Below, in pieces: positions 56,224 to 64,000 of a stretch of 64,000 nucleotides of DNA. The notes below the pieces were generated by a model that was not told where the DNA came from, made no database searches, and saw only the letters and a list, made by a program, of their open reading frames with translations. The position numbers and the translations under genes are program-made. This DNA is from Sunxiuqinia elliptica (GTDB lineage Bacteria > Bacteroidota > Bacteroidia > Bacteroidales > Prolixibacteraceae), in the NCBI RefSeq assembly GCF_900113005.1, contig NZ_FONW01000015.1, positions 30,763 to 94,762 of the forward strand, given 5' to 3'. How positions within the stretch are numbered: position 1 is the stretch's first letter; the number at the start of each line of letters is the position of its first letter.

Positions 56224-56456
56224 CGAAAGTGTCTTTTGGTAAAGTGAAGTGAAAATAAAATTTTTAAAATGAGAAAGAAAATACTTTTCATCTAATAGCT
56301 ATCACATTAACACTTATTGTGATTTTTAGTTTATGACAACTACCAATTACCGAAGCGATTGAATCAGCAGCAGCATCGTTAACAATTCGTCCTTCAATGA
56401 AACTTTATTCCGGAATGCGCTGTAAACAAGAATATTCAATCAAAAAATTGAGAAAA

Positions 56457-56669
56457 ATGAAAAAGAACATGGGAATCGCGGATCGGCTTATCCGGTTAAT
56501 TGTCGCAGCCATCATTGCTGTTTTGTATTTCACCGATATTGTAACCGGCACATTTGGAATCATCTTACTGATTCTGGCTGTCATTTTCTTACTGACCAGT
56601 ATGTTAGGTCATTGCCCGTTGTACTGTCCTTTAAAAATGAAAACAACGCCTCCTGAAACCAAAGAGTAG
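56457..56669 (+). CDS. DUF2892 (YgaP-like transmembrane) protein
   Basis: The 70-residue protein starts at ATG 56457 and has NMGIADRLIRLIVAAIIAVL followed by a second hydrophobic helix (GIILLILAVIFLLTSML) and GHCPLYCPLKM. The CPLYCPL Cys pair is the standard ending of this domain. It is a two-helix inner-membrane protein of unknown function, often linked to rhodanese-type sulfur metabolism. Confidence 0.85.
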   Translation: MKKNMGIADRLIRLIVAAIIAVLYFTDIVTGTFGIILLILAVIFLLTSMLGHCPLYCPLKMKTTPPETKE

Positions 56670-56731
56670 GTCCGTTTTCAAAAGATTAGGAAAGCATTCT
56701 TTTTAACATGGAAAGCTCAACCGTTTGATAG

Positions 56732-56968
56732 ATGATAAACACAGCCAAGACATTTGTCATTTACTCCGGAAACCCAATCAATGCCGAAGCAGTAAGTATG
56801 CTGCTTAATGAGCATGGCATTATCAACTTTTTAAACAACCGGCTACTGGGAAGTTTAGCTCCTTGGCAAGTCTCATCAGGAGGCTTTGCCCCCGTTGAAG
56901 TAATCATCAATGAAACGGATAAAGAAGAAGCTCGAAAATTGTTAGAAGAGTTTCATCCGCTCTGTTAG
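56732..56968 (+). CDS. DUF2007 small protein
   Basis: The 78-residue protein has the DUF2007 pattern: a first strand (FVIYSGNPINAEAVSMLLNE) with helix, HGIINFLNNRLLGSLAPWQV, and a second half PVEVIINETDKEEARKLLEE. It resembles the PII-like fold proposed as a signal-transducing domain; no ligand is known. It is 62 bp downstream of the DUF2892 gene. Confidence 0.82.
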   Translation: MINTAKTFVIYSGNPINAEAVSMLLNEHGIINFLNNRLLGSLAPWQVSSGGFAPVEVIINETDKEEARKLLEEFHPLC

Positions 56969-56974
56969 AAAAAG

Positions 56975-57018
56975 AAAAGGTTCCATTTGACTAGCAAACG
57001 GAACCTTTTGTATTTTTT
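56975..57018. terminator. Bidirectional terminator between DUF2007 gene and alaS
   Basis: AAAAGGTTCC (56975-56984) pairs perfectly with GGAACCTTTT (57000-57009), with T-rich sequence after it on the plus strand and a run of T on the minus strand. It can serve both converging genes. Confidence 0.85.
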
Positions 57019-57033
57019 AAGCAACAGGTTGCT

Positions 57034-59655
57034 TTATTTACGAATAAACGAACGTGCTTTTTCGATTGCAGCCTGCAAGCCATTAACATCTTTACCACCG
57101 GCTGTTGCATAAAATGGCTGGCCACCGCCACCACCTTTGATCTCCTTGCCTGCTTCCCGTACAATTTTGCCGGCATGCAAGTCTTTATCTGCAACAACAT
57201 TATCCGAAATCATAACGGTTAACATAGGCTTGCCATCAATGTCGGCACCAATGACCAAGAACAAATTCTCGATCTCTGCTTTCAACTGAAAAACCAAGTC
57301 TTTCAGCAATCCGGCGTTGTCAACTTCCACGCGCTCAGCAATAATGTTAACGCCCCGCTCCATCATGACCTTGCTTTTCAGGTTAGCCTTAACAATCTTC
57401 AGGCTCTCACGTTGGAAGTCCTCAATTTGCTTCGACAGCTCGTTATTTTGCTTCATCAAGGTAGCGATACTTTCCACCACATCCTTCGATCCTTTGATGG
57501 TATCTTTAATTGTTTGCAGCAACCCTAGCTGATCGTTCACATACTTTTCGGCACGGGCGGCAGTAATTGCTTCAATACGACGAATACCTGCAGCAACAGC
57601 ACCTTCTGAAACAATTTTTAACAATCCAATCTGGCCTGTGGCCTCCGCATGAGTACCTCCACAAAGTTCAACCGATTCGCCAAATTTAATGACACGAACA
57701 GCATCGCCATACTTTTCACCAAAAAGCATCATGGCGCCCAGTTCCTTGGCTTCGTCTATTGGGATAGCCCGCTTCTCTTCCAGGTTCGCATTCTCACGAA
57801 TCTTATTATTGACCAAAGCCTCAACCTTAGCCAATTCCTCGTCTGTCACTTTCTGAAAGTGTGAAAAGTCAAAGCGCAAGTGGTCAGCATTCACCAACGA
57901 TCCTTTTTGCTCCACATGGGTTCCCAACACTTCGCGTAGAGCAGCATGCAGCAAGTGGGTGGCTGTGTGGTTGCTGGCAATTTGCTTACGACGGTCGCCA
58001 TTAACGACTGCTTTAAACACCTGCTCCGGATTTTCAGGTAATTTCTCAACCAGATGAACGGTCAGATTATTTTCTTTTTGGGTATCAAAGACTGGAGTTT
58101 TCACCCCGTTCGCTTCAAGGTATCCTTGATCTCCAACCTGTCCACCAGCCTCACCATAAAAAGGCGTTTGGTCAAACACCAGTTGATAGAACGACTTTTT
58201 CTTCTGAACAACTTTCCGGTAACGGGCAATTCGAATTTCGGCTTCCAACTGATCGTATCCCAAGAACGCTGTTGACTCAATTTTAATCAGCTCTACCCAG
58301 TCATCTGTTTCTTGTTGTGCCGCATTTCTTGAGCGGTTTTTCTGAGCTTCCATTTCCTTATTGAAACCAGCCTCGTCAACACTCAAGCCATTTTCGCGAG
58401 CAATTAGTTCAGTCAGGTCCAGTGGAAATCCATAGGTATCATATAAAACGAAAGCATCTTTGCCTTCAATCTCCTTTTTATTATTATCGGCTGCTTTTCC
58501 AATCAGTTCATCCAACAGTTTAATTCCAGTTGAAAGGGTGCGTAAAAAGCTTTCTTCTTCTTCTTTAATCACCTTTTCAATTAAAACCTGCTGAGCCTGC
58601 AATTCAGGGAAAGCATCTCCCATATTTTCTTTTAAGGTTTCTACCAACTGGTAGATAAACGGCTCGCGGAAACCCAGAAAGGTGTATCCGTAACGTACCG
58701 CACGGCGCAAAATACGACGAATCACATAACCAGCCTTGTTGTTTGATGGCAGCTGTCCGTCAGCAATCGCAAAAGCAATTGCACGCAAGTGGTCAGCAAT
58801 TACACGCATGGCAATATCATCTTTTTCATTTTCGCCATACTTCTTATTGCTCAAGGTTCCCAACTTGCCAATCACGGGTTGGAACACGTCGGTATCGTAA
58901 TTTGATTTTTTGCCTTGTATAATCATGCACAGGCGTTCAAAGCCCATTCCGGTATCAACATGCTTGGCCGGAAGTTCTTCCAAACTTCCGTTGGCTTTGC
59001 GGTTAAACTGAATGAATACCAAGTTCCAAATCTCAATCACCAAAGGATGATCTTGATTCACCAAGTCAACACCCGGCACTTTTGCTCGTTCTTCATCATC
59101 GCGCAAGTCAACATGTAATTCAGAACAAGGACCACAGGGGCCAGTATCTCCCATTTCCCAGAAATTGTCTTTCTTGCTACCGTTCAACACACGATCGGCC
59201 GGCAAGTGCTTCAACCAGATTCTCTGAGCTTCAACGTCCAATCCCAAGTTATCATCTTCACTTCCTTCAAATACGGTGGCATACATCCGATCGGCGGCAA
59301 TTCCCATTTTATCGTGCAGAAATTCCCAGGCCCAATCGATCGCTTCTTCTTTAAAATAATCGCCAAACGACCAGTTTCCCAACATTTCAAACATGGTATG
59401 GTGGTAGGTATCGTGTCCTACTTCCTCCAGGTCATTGTGCTTCCCTGATACCCGCAAACATTTCTGTGTATCCGCCACTCGCGCCGCTTTCGCCGCTTGG
59501 TTACCCAGAAAAATGTCTTTAAACTGATTCATTCCCGCGTTGGTAAACATGAGTGTCGGGTCATTTTTTACTACCATCGGAGCGGAATCAACAATCGTAT
59601 GCTGTTTCGAAATAAAAAAATCCAGAAAGGCTTTCCTGATCGCTTTGGAATTCAT
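57034..59655 (-). CDS. alaS: Alanine-tRNA ligase
   Basis: The 873-residue enzyme starts at ATG 59655; an in-frame start at 59721 adds unlike residues. The class II catalytic domain begins [20 protein letters not shown] and has [19 protein letters not shown]. The editing domain shows [18 protein letters not shown] with the HxxxH zinc ligands and the [13 protein letters not shown] motif. The C-terminal [14 protein letters not shown] is the DHHA1 tip. It charges tRNA-Ala and clears mis-acylated Ser/Gly. Confidence 0.97.
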   Translation of the reverse strand: MNSKAIRKAFLDFFISKQHTIVDSAPMVVKNDPTLMFTNAGMNQFKDIFLGNQAAKAARVADTQKCLRVSGKHNDLEEVGHDTYHHTMFEMLGNWSFGDYFKEEAIDWAWEFLHDKMGIAADRMYATVFEGSEDDNLGLDVEAQRIWLKHLPADRVLNGSKKDNFWEMGDTGPCGPCSELHVDLRDDEERAKVPGVDLVNQDHPLVIEIWNLVFIQFNRKANGSLEELPAKHVDTGMGFERLCMIIQGKKSNYDTDVFQPVIGKLGTLSNKKYGENEKDDIAMRVIADHLRAIAFAIADGQLPSNNKAGYVIRRILRRAVRYGYTFLGFREPFIYQLVETLKENMGDAFPELQAQQVLIEKVIKEEEESFLRTLSTGIKLLDELIGKAADNNKKEIEGKDAFVLYDTYGFPLDLTELIARENGLSVDEAGFNKEMEAQKNRSRNAAQQETDDWVELIKIESTAFLGYDQLEAEIRIARYRKVVQKKKSFYQLVFDQTPFYGEAGGQVGDQGYLEANGVKTPVFDTQKENNLTVHLVEKLPENPEQVFKAVVNGDRRKQIASNHTATHLLHAALREVLGTHVEQKGSLVNADHLRFDFSHFQKVTDEELAKVEALVNNKIRENANLEEKRAIPIDEAKELGAMMLFGEKYGDAVRVIKFGESVELCGGTHAEATGQIGLLKIVSEGAVAAGIRRIEAITAARAEKYVNDQLGLLQTIKDTIKGSKDVVESIATLMKQNNELSKQIEDFQRESLKIVKANLKSKVMMERGVNIIAERVEVDNAGLLKDLVFQLKAEIENLFLVIGADIDGKPMLTVMISDNVVADKDLHAGKIVREAGKEIKGGGGGQPFYATAGGKDVNGLQAAIEKARSFIRK

Positions 59656-59901
59656 GTTTTTATCTTTTCTATTTAAAGGTTTTACAACTAATGCCCAGCG
59701 TTGAGCTACCAACTTCACCAAGTTTCCCCAGACAAAAACCGAAGAATAAATCCTTCATTTTTTAGGATGGAAAGAGAGCAGCTCTCCCTCTGCTACGTTT
59801 AAAATTTGTTAAAAAGCGCTTGCCAACAAATTATCAAACCGATTAACTCAATAATTCAATTACATTTGCGTTTCGTAGTTAATCTGCCTGATTTTTAAGT
59901 C
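59656..59901. other. Divergent interval between alaS and the M23 peptidase gene
   Basis: This interval lies between the divergent alaS and M23 genes. A TAACTTTG box on the minus strand (59912-59905) could serve alaS but is 250 bp from its start. Nothing else was recognised. Confidence 0.35.
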
Positions 59902-59931
59902 TTGCAAAGTTAGATTAATTACTTAAATTTG
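59902..59931 (+). promoter_or_regulatory. Bacteroidota-type promoter of the M23 peptidase operon
   Basis: TTG (59902-59904) and TAAATTTG (59924-59931) are 19 bp apart, a good -33/-7 match ending 29 bp before the ATG at 59961. Confidence 0.6.
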
Positions 59932-59960
59932 TTACACATCAGAAAAAGAAATTGGTTTTT

Positions 59961-60932
59961 ATGGCAAAAGTTAAGTATAAGTTTAACCCCGACACACTAA
60001 GCTACGACAAGGTTGAACGCAACTTAAAAGCAAAAATCCACCGTTTCTTGCTGTTCCTTTCTGCTAGTTTAGTGTTGAGTATCGTGCTAGTAGTTATTTT
60101 TCTTCAGTTTTACGAAACACCGAAGATGCGCAGTTTGAAACGGGAAAATAGCCGACTACTCACCCAATACGAGCTAATGTATAAAAACCTCGAAAGCATT
60201 GAAGGGGTTTTAGAAGATATCCAACACCGCGACGATAATTTATACCGGGTTGTTTTTGAAGCCGATCCTATTCCAAACTCCGTGCGTAAAGCAGGTTTTG
60301 GCGGGGTCAACAAATATGCTCACCTGGAAAGTCTGGATAACGCAGATTTGGTTGTTAACACCGCACGCAAACTGGATGTTGTTGCTAAAGAAGCCTACAT
60401 CCAATCCAAATCATACGACGAAGTTTTAAAACTAGCCCTTGACAAAGAGGCCATGCTTGCCAGTATTCCGGCAATTATGCCTGTTTCGAACAAAGATTTG
60501 AAACGAACAGCTTCGGGCTGGGGATTTCGGATTCATCCGATCTACAAAATTCGTCGTTTTCACTATGGCATGGACTTTACCGCTCCTGTAGGAACCGAGA
60601 TCTATGCAACCGGAGACGGCGTTGTGAAAGATGTACAAAGCTCGCGCGGAGGATTCGGACGTTGGGTGGTTATTGACCACGGCTATGGTTACGAAACCCT
60701 TTACGGGCACATGAATGAATTTAATGTTCGCAAAGGGCAGAAAGTAAAACGAGGAAGCGTCATCGGTTATGTTGGTAGCAGCGGTACCTCTTCCGGGCCA
60801 CACATCCACTACGAGGTTCACCGAAATGGGAAAGCTGTCAATCCTCAGTACTATTACTTTAAAGATTTGACGCCTCAGGAGTACGAAAAAATGATTGCCA
60901 TTTCGTCGAACATGGGACAATCCTTAGACTAA
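59961..60932 (+). CDS. M23-family murein endopeptidase
   Basis: The 323-residue protein has one N-terminal membrane anchor (FLLFLSASLVLSIVLVVIFL), a coiled-coil periplasmic stalk (about 50-180) and a C-terminal M23 domain. The zinc motifs HYGMDFTAP and HIHYEVH, together with YGHMNEF, supply the HxxxD, HxH and second His residues. Such LytM-type enzymes cleave peptidoglycan cross-links at the envelope. The ATG at 59961 is preferred over a TTG at 59952. It precedes the MerR gene by 12 bp. Confidence 0.93.
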   Translation: MAKVKYKFNPDTLSYDKVERNLKAKIHRFLLFLSASLVLSIVLVVIFLQFYETPKMRSLKRENSRLLTQYELMYKNLESIEGVLEDIQHRDDNLYRVVFEADPIPNSVRKAGFGGVNKYAHLESLDNADLVVNTARKLDVVAKEAYIQSKSYDEVLKLALDKEAMLASIPAIMPVSNKDLKRTASGWGFRIHPIYKIRRFHYGMDFTAPVGTEIYATGDGVVKDVQSSRGGFGRWVVIDHGYGYETLYGHMNEFNVRKGQKVKRGSVIGYVGSSGTSSGPHIHYEVHRNGKAVNPQYYYFKDLTPQEYEKMIAISSNMGQSLD

Positions 60933-60944
60933 ATACCTGCGGCC

Positions 60945-61283
60945 GTGCCCTACCGTAAACCCAAAATAGAAAAAGTCTTTTATTCAATTGGTGAAGTTGC
61001 TGATATGTTTCAGGTTAATACTTCACTGATTCGTTTTTGGGAAAATGAATTCGACATTCTAAAACCCAAAAAGAATAAAAAGGGGAATCGTCTTTTTACG
61101 CCCGAAGACATTGAAAATATCAAAATCATCTACCACCTGGTAAGAGAACGGGGCTTAACGCTAAAAGGCGCCAAGCAAAAATTGAAAGACAATAAAGAAG
61201 ATACCATTAATAAATACGAACTGGTTGACCGGTTGAAAGACATCCGGCAGATGCTTCTCGATATGAGAGACCATATGGATTGA
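60945..61283 (+). CDS. MerR-family transcriptional regulator
   Basis: The 112-residue protein starts at GTG 60945. It has the MerR winged helix-turn-helix YSIGEVADMFQVNTSLIRFW followed by ENEFDILKPKKNKKGNRLF, which carries the wing. A short coiled coil closes the protein. No effector-binding domain or Cys metal site is present, so it is a short MerR of the type often found next to peptidoglycan hydrolases in Bacteroidota. The regulon is unknown. It is 12 bp downstream of the M23 gene. Confidence 0.9.
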   Translation: MPYRKPKIEKVFYSIGEVADMFQVNTSLIRFWENEFDILKPKKNKKGNRLFTPEDIENIKIIYHLVRERGLTLKGAKQKLKDNKEDTINKYELVDRLKDIRQMLLDMRDHMD

Positions 61284-61332
61284 GGAGAAAGGAAGCCAGC
61301 AAAACGAGAAGTAACAATTTAACACCTGAAGC

Positions 61333-62427
61333 ATGAAGATTAGCGAAATAACGAACTACCTTGAATCGGTAGCACCTTTAGCCTACCAGGAATCATACGA
61401 TAATGCCGGCTTACTGGTTGGAAACCCCAGCCAGGAAGTGAAACAGGTACTGATAACACTTGATGTAACCGAAGCGGTTTTAGAGGAAGCCATTCAAACG
61501 AAATGTGATTTGATCCTCGCCCACCATCCCCTGATTTTTGGAGGAATCAAGAAACTAAATGGGAAAAATGAGGTGGAGCGTTGCGTCATCAAAGCCATTC
61601 AGCACAACATCGCAATTTATGCTTCGCACACCAACCTCGATAGCGTTCCGGAAGGTGTGAACGGGAAAATCTGTGAGAAGATCGGCTTGGAAAACTGTCG
61701 GATTTTATCGCCGGTGAGTGGCCAACTGAAAAAGCTGGTCACCTTTATTCCGTTTGACTATGCCGAAAAAATGCAGGAAGCTGTCTTTGAGGCCGGAGCT
61801 GGAAATATTGGAAATTACGATTCCTGTGCCTATTCGATTGCCGGTAAAGGAAGTTTCAGAGGCAATAACTCAACGACACCATTTGTTGGTAAGCCTGGAG
61901 AAATTCACTACGAAAACGAACTCCGTTTCGAAACCATTTTCCCAGCCCACACGCAAGGAGCTGTTATTCGGGCTCTCATTCAAGCACACCCCTACGAGGA
62001 AGTCGCTTACGACATTTACTCGCTGGACAATCAGCATCCACAGGTTGGCATTGGCATGATTGGCGAACTGCCACGCGAAATGGATGAGAAGCGCTTTTTG
62101 CGTTCGCTTAAGCGAACATTTGGGACAGGCGTGGTTAAGCACAGCCCACTGCAGGAAAAGAAGGTGAAAAAGATTGCCGTTTGTGGTGGCTCCGGAAGCT
62201 TCTTAATCAAGCAAGCCATTCGCGAGCAAGCTGATGTATTTATTACCGGCGATTTGAAATACCACCAGTTTTTTGAGGCTGAAAATAAAATTGTACTGGC
62301 CGATATTGGGCATTTTGAAAGTGAGCAATTCACTAAAGAAGTTTTTTATGAATTACTTACAAAAAAATTCCCTAAATTTGCAGTCCGTTTATCTGAGGTA
62401 AACACCAACCCGGTAAACTACCTTTAA
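61333..62427 (+). CDS. Nif3-like dinuclear metal centre protein
   Basis: The 364-residue protein has the Nif3/YbgI core: YQESYDNAGLLVGNPSQEVK, CDLILAHHPLIFGGIKKL with the paired metal-binding His, and IAIYASHTNLDS. The middle holds an inserted PII-like domain (about 130-230). The C-terminal ITGDLKYHQFFEAENKIVLA and DIGHFESEQF supply the last ligands. It forms a toroidal hexamer in known members. The enzymatic role is unsettled (annotated as GTP cyclohydrolase I type 2). It is followed by the zinc-ribbon gene after 25 bp. Confidence 0.93.
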   Translation: MKISEITNYLESVAPLAYQESYDNAGLLVGNPSQEVKQVLITLDVTEAVLEEAIQTKCDLILAHHPLIFGGIKKLNGKNEVERCVIKAIQHNIAIYASHTNLDSVPEGVNGKICEKIGLENCRILSPVSGQLKKLVTFIPFDYAEKMQEAVFEAGAGNIGNYDSCAYSIAGKGSFRGNNSTTPFVGKPGEIHYENELRFETIFPAHTQGAVIRALIQAHPYEEVAYDIYSLDNQHPQVGIGMIGELPREMDEKRFLRSLKRTFGTGVVKHSPLQEKKVKKIAVCGGSGSFLIKQAIREQADVFITGDLKYHQFFEAENKIVLADIGHFESEQFTKEVFYELLTKKFPKFAVRLSEVNTNPVNYL

Positions 62428-62452
62428 CATAGAAAATTAGAGCATTCCAAAT

Positions 62453-63223
62453 ATGAATACACAGTACCAAGAAGACAAATCAGTTCCAATTAGCGAAAAG
62501 CTAAAAGCACTTTTCGAGTTACAAACTGTTGTTTCTGAAATCGACAAGATTAAAACGCTTCGCGGAGAGCTTCCGCTAGAGGTACAAGACCTGGAGGACG
62601 ACATTGCTGGTTTAAGTACCCGTGTAAGTAATTACAGTGATGACATTAAAACCCTTGAAACCTCAATTGCCAACCGCAAAGCAGCGATCAAGGAGTCTGA
62701 AGCTTTAATTACGAAGTATACGGAGCAACAAAACAATGTACGTAACAACCGGGAGTACGATTCATTAAACAAGGAAATTGAATTCCAAAAGTTGGAAATC
62801 GAACTTTCAGAAAAGCGTATTAAAGAGTTTACTGCTGAGTTGGCCTCTAAAAAAGAAGCCACTGAATCTTCAAAAACATTGCTTTCGGAGCGTCAGGAAG
62901 ACCTGAAACGCAAAAAAGCAGAGCTGGAAGAAATTACAGCCGAAACGAAAATTGAAGAGGAAAAGCTGAAAGGAAAAGCCGAGAAAATTGAAAGCGTAAT
63001 TGAACCACGTTTATTAACAGCTTTCAAACGGATTCGTAAAAACGCACGCAACGGACTTTCTGTTGTAACGGTTCAGCGTAATGCATGTGGCGGTTGTTTC
63101 GCGAAAATTCCACCACAGCGCCAAATGGACATTGCCAACCGCAAGAAAATTATTGTTTGCGAATATTGCGGACGAATCCTGGTTGACAAAGACATTTTGG
63201 AATCAGACCAAGTAAGTGAGTAA
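62453..63223 (+). CDS. C4-type zinc-ribbon coiled-coil protein (CT398-like)
   Basis: The 256-residue protein is mostly a long antiparallel coiled coil (about 20-190) followed by a zinc ribbon with CGGCFAKIPP and IIVCEYCGRILV (two CxxC pairs). This layout matches the zf-RING_7/CT398 family, which has been linked to flagellar and secretion functions in some bacteria but has no fixed role here. It is the last gene of the M23-MerR-Nif3 set and has a terminator. Confidence 0.9.
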   Translation: MNTQYQEDKSVPISEKLKALFELQTVVSEIDKIKTLRGELPLEVQDLEDDIAGLSTRVSNYSDDIKTLETSIANRKAAIKESEALITKYTEQQNNVRNNREYDSLNKEIEFQKLEIELSEKRIKEFTAELASKKEATESSKTLLSERQEDLKRKKAELEEITAETKIEEEKLKGKAEKIESVIEPRLLTAFKRIRKNARNGLSVVTVQRNACGGCFAKIPPQRQMDIANRKKIIVCEYCGRILVDKDILESDQVSE

Positions 63224-63247
63224 ATAGTCCTTGTACTAATTGATATA

Positions 63248-63283
63248 AAAAAAGCCTTTGGAGCATGCTCTAAAGGCTTTTTT
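63248..63283 (+). terminator. Terminator after the zinc-ribbon gene
   Basis: AAAAAAGCCTTT (63248-63259) pairs with AAAGGCTTTTTT (63272-63283) around GAGC/GCTC in the loop. It starts 25 bp after the stop and has T tracts on both strands, so it may work in both directions. Confidence 0.9.
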
Positions 63284-63343
63284 ATGGCTTATTAGTTCGA
63301 ATGAATACATCTCTAAAACGCTTTTTAAGGGATTAGTCGCTCG

Positions 63344-63640
63344 CTACTCTTCTGCTTCCGGGCTAAGCTCCGGACGGCTTCCACTTTGCCGGGCAGCTGC
63401 TGTAGCTTCGCGAATCGATTGATCAAGCTCTTCAACTGTTGCGCGAATACCATCAGGCTCATCCAGCGCATAAAGGGCATTCAGCATATTACAGAGCAAA
63501 TCAAGCGAAGCTCGCAACTGGTCGAAAGCTACCTTATCTGTCACGGTATCATCAGCCGAACGAACGGCACTCCGTTCTTGCGAAAGACGAACAAAAGCCT
63601 GGTTGTCACGTTCCAGTTCAGCCTTCCACTCCACGGCATT
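63344..63640 (-). pseudogene. Truncated gene 3' remnant (DUF6261-like), interrupted by an IS3-family element
   Basis: About 97 codons on the minus strand end at 63344. The peptide begins NAVEWKAELERDNQAFVRLS and shows a two-helix pattern resembling the C-terminal part of Bacteroidota DUF6261 proteins (family call uncertain). The 5' end is lost where the 18-bp repeats and the IS3 element begin at 63640. The frame remains open through the repeats, reading (IFREAY)n, so the interruption is at the junction itself. The GTG at 63634 is therefore unlikely to be the true start. Confidence 0.45.
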
Positions 63641-63693
63641 GTAAGCTTCCCTAAAAATGTAAGCTTCCCTAAAAATGTAAGCTTCCCTAAAAA
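63640..63693. repeat. Three perfect 18-bp tandem repeats at the IS3 junction
   Basis: TGTAAGCTTCCCTAAAAA occurs three times without change at 63640-63657, 63658-63675 and 63676-63693. It starts with TG, the usual outer dinucleotide of IS3-family inverted repeats, and lies just before the IS leader. It could be a triplicated IS end. Confidence 0.85.
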
Positions 63694-64000
63694 TCGGACA
63701 GTTTAAAATTAGACAAATTATTAATTTTAAGCTGTAATTATGAAACGATCGACATTTAGTGAAGGCCAGATTCTGAAGATGGTCAAAGAGTATGAATCAG
63801 GCCGTGATGTGCAAAGTATTTGCCGGGAATACGGTGTCTCCCGGGCAACTTTCTACAATTGGAAGAAGAAGTATTCCGGGATGGATGGCAGCCAGGTCAA
63901 GCGTTTAAAAGAGCTGGAGGAAGAGAACCGCCGGTTAAAGCGGATGTATGCCGATCTAAGCCTGGATCACCAGATGCTTAAAGATATTTTAGGAAAAAAG
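63676..64000 (+). mobile_element. IS3-family (IS407-group-like) insertion sequence, left end
   Basis: The left part includes the putative terminal repeat, a short AT-rich leader and the orfA start at 63740. The rest lies outside the window. The TG start and about 64-bp leader fit IS3-family elements. Confidence 0.7.
63740..64000 (+). CDS. IS3-family transposase OrfA (partial)
   Basis: The visible 87 codons give a helix-turn-helix protein: KRSTFSEGQILKMVKEYESG, then ICREYGVSRATFYNWKKKYS and a leucine-zipper-like segment VKRLKELEEENRRLKRMY. This matches OrfA of the IS407 group. The last codons (LGKK) end in an A-run at the window edge, where IS3 elements commonly place the -1 frameshift into orfB. 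OrfB lies beyond the window. Confidence 0.88.
   Translation, partial: MKRSTFSEGQILKMVKEYESGRDVQSICREYGVSRATFYNWKKKYSGMDGSQVKRLKELEEENRRLKRMYADLSLDHQMLKDILGKK

Noticed and set aside
63344..63634. Calling the 96-codon minus-strand frame an intact gene
   Set aside because: The GTG start lies inside a longer open frame that is cut by the IS3 junction and the 18-bp repeats; it is better treated as a remnant.

Overview
The window looks like a chromosomal segment of a Bacteroidota, probably of the Marinilabiliales/Prolixibacteraceae type (lineage inferred, not tested). Signs of this are a type IX secretion gene (porT) and a giant protein with a type IX C-terminal sorting domain, a lipidated TamL-type BamA homologue, LytS/LytTR signalling, several exact TAnnTTTG -7 promoter elements, almost no Shine-Dalgarno sequences, and AT-rich intergenic DNA. 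No rRNA, tRNA or CRISPR array was seen.

Layout. 1-5000 (minus): a sodium/neurotransmitter-type symporter cut by the window edge, class II fructose-bisphosphate aldolase, and tamL. 5089-5859 (plus): a SpoU-type RNA methyltransferase. 6350-10532 (minus): an operon of a PurL-like protein, menaquinone methyltransferase, PorT and an FAD oxidoreductase. 10640-14936 (plus): an overlapping five-gene operon (SDR, Ldh-type dehydrogenase, glycosyltransferase, LytS kinase, LytTR regulator). Then a nitroreductase, a hairpin-repeat island, and a 2493-residue Ig-repeat surface protein (16866-24347). 26185-37080 is mostly housekeeping: GAPDH, an ABC permease, miaA-NUDIX-GT4-gmhA, Rel/SpoT, a Fur-family regulator and purA.

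The most unusual part is 38611-44799 (minus). It is a tight five-gene operon encoding a two-cluster ferredoxin protein, a radical SAM enzyme, a DUF116-polyprenyl diphosphate synthase fusion, a small prenyltransferase-fold protein and a squalene-hopene-cyclase-like class II terpene cyclase with an intact DxDD motif. It reads as a self-contained terpenoid pathway with a redox/radical tailoring arm and an unknown product.

The right third holds a TfoX-C protein, a VOC protein, two DUF3857/transglutaminase-like exported proteins, a small membrane protein, a long-chain acyl-CoA synthetase, a fused CcsB-CcsA cytochrome c synthase, DUF2892 and DUF2007 proteins, alaS, and the set M23 peptidase - MerR regulator - Nif3-like - zinc-ribbon coiled coil. 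The window ends inside an IS3-family (IS407-like) element that appears to have interrupted a gene.

Several intergenic regions carry unrelated short repeat families (5850-6330, 14937-15170, 16249-16805, 50579-51075, 63640-63693). They account for most of the long non-coding stretches that are not simply empty.
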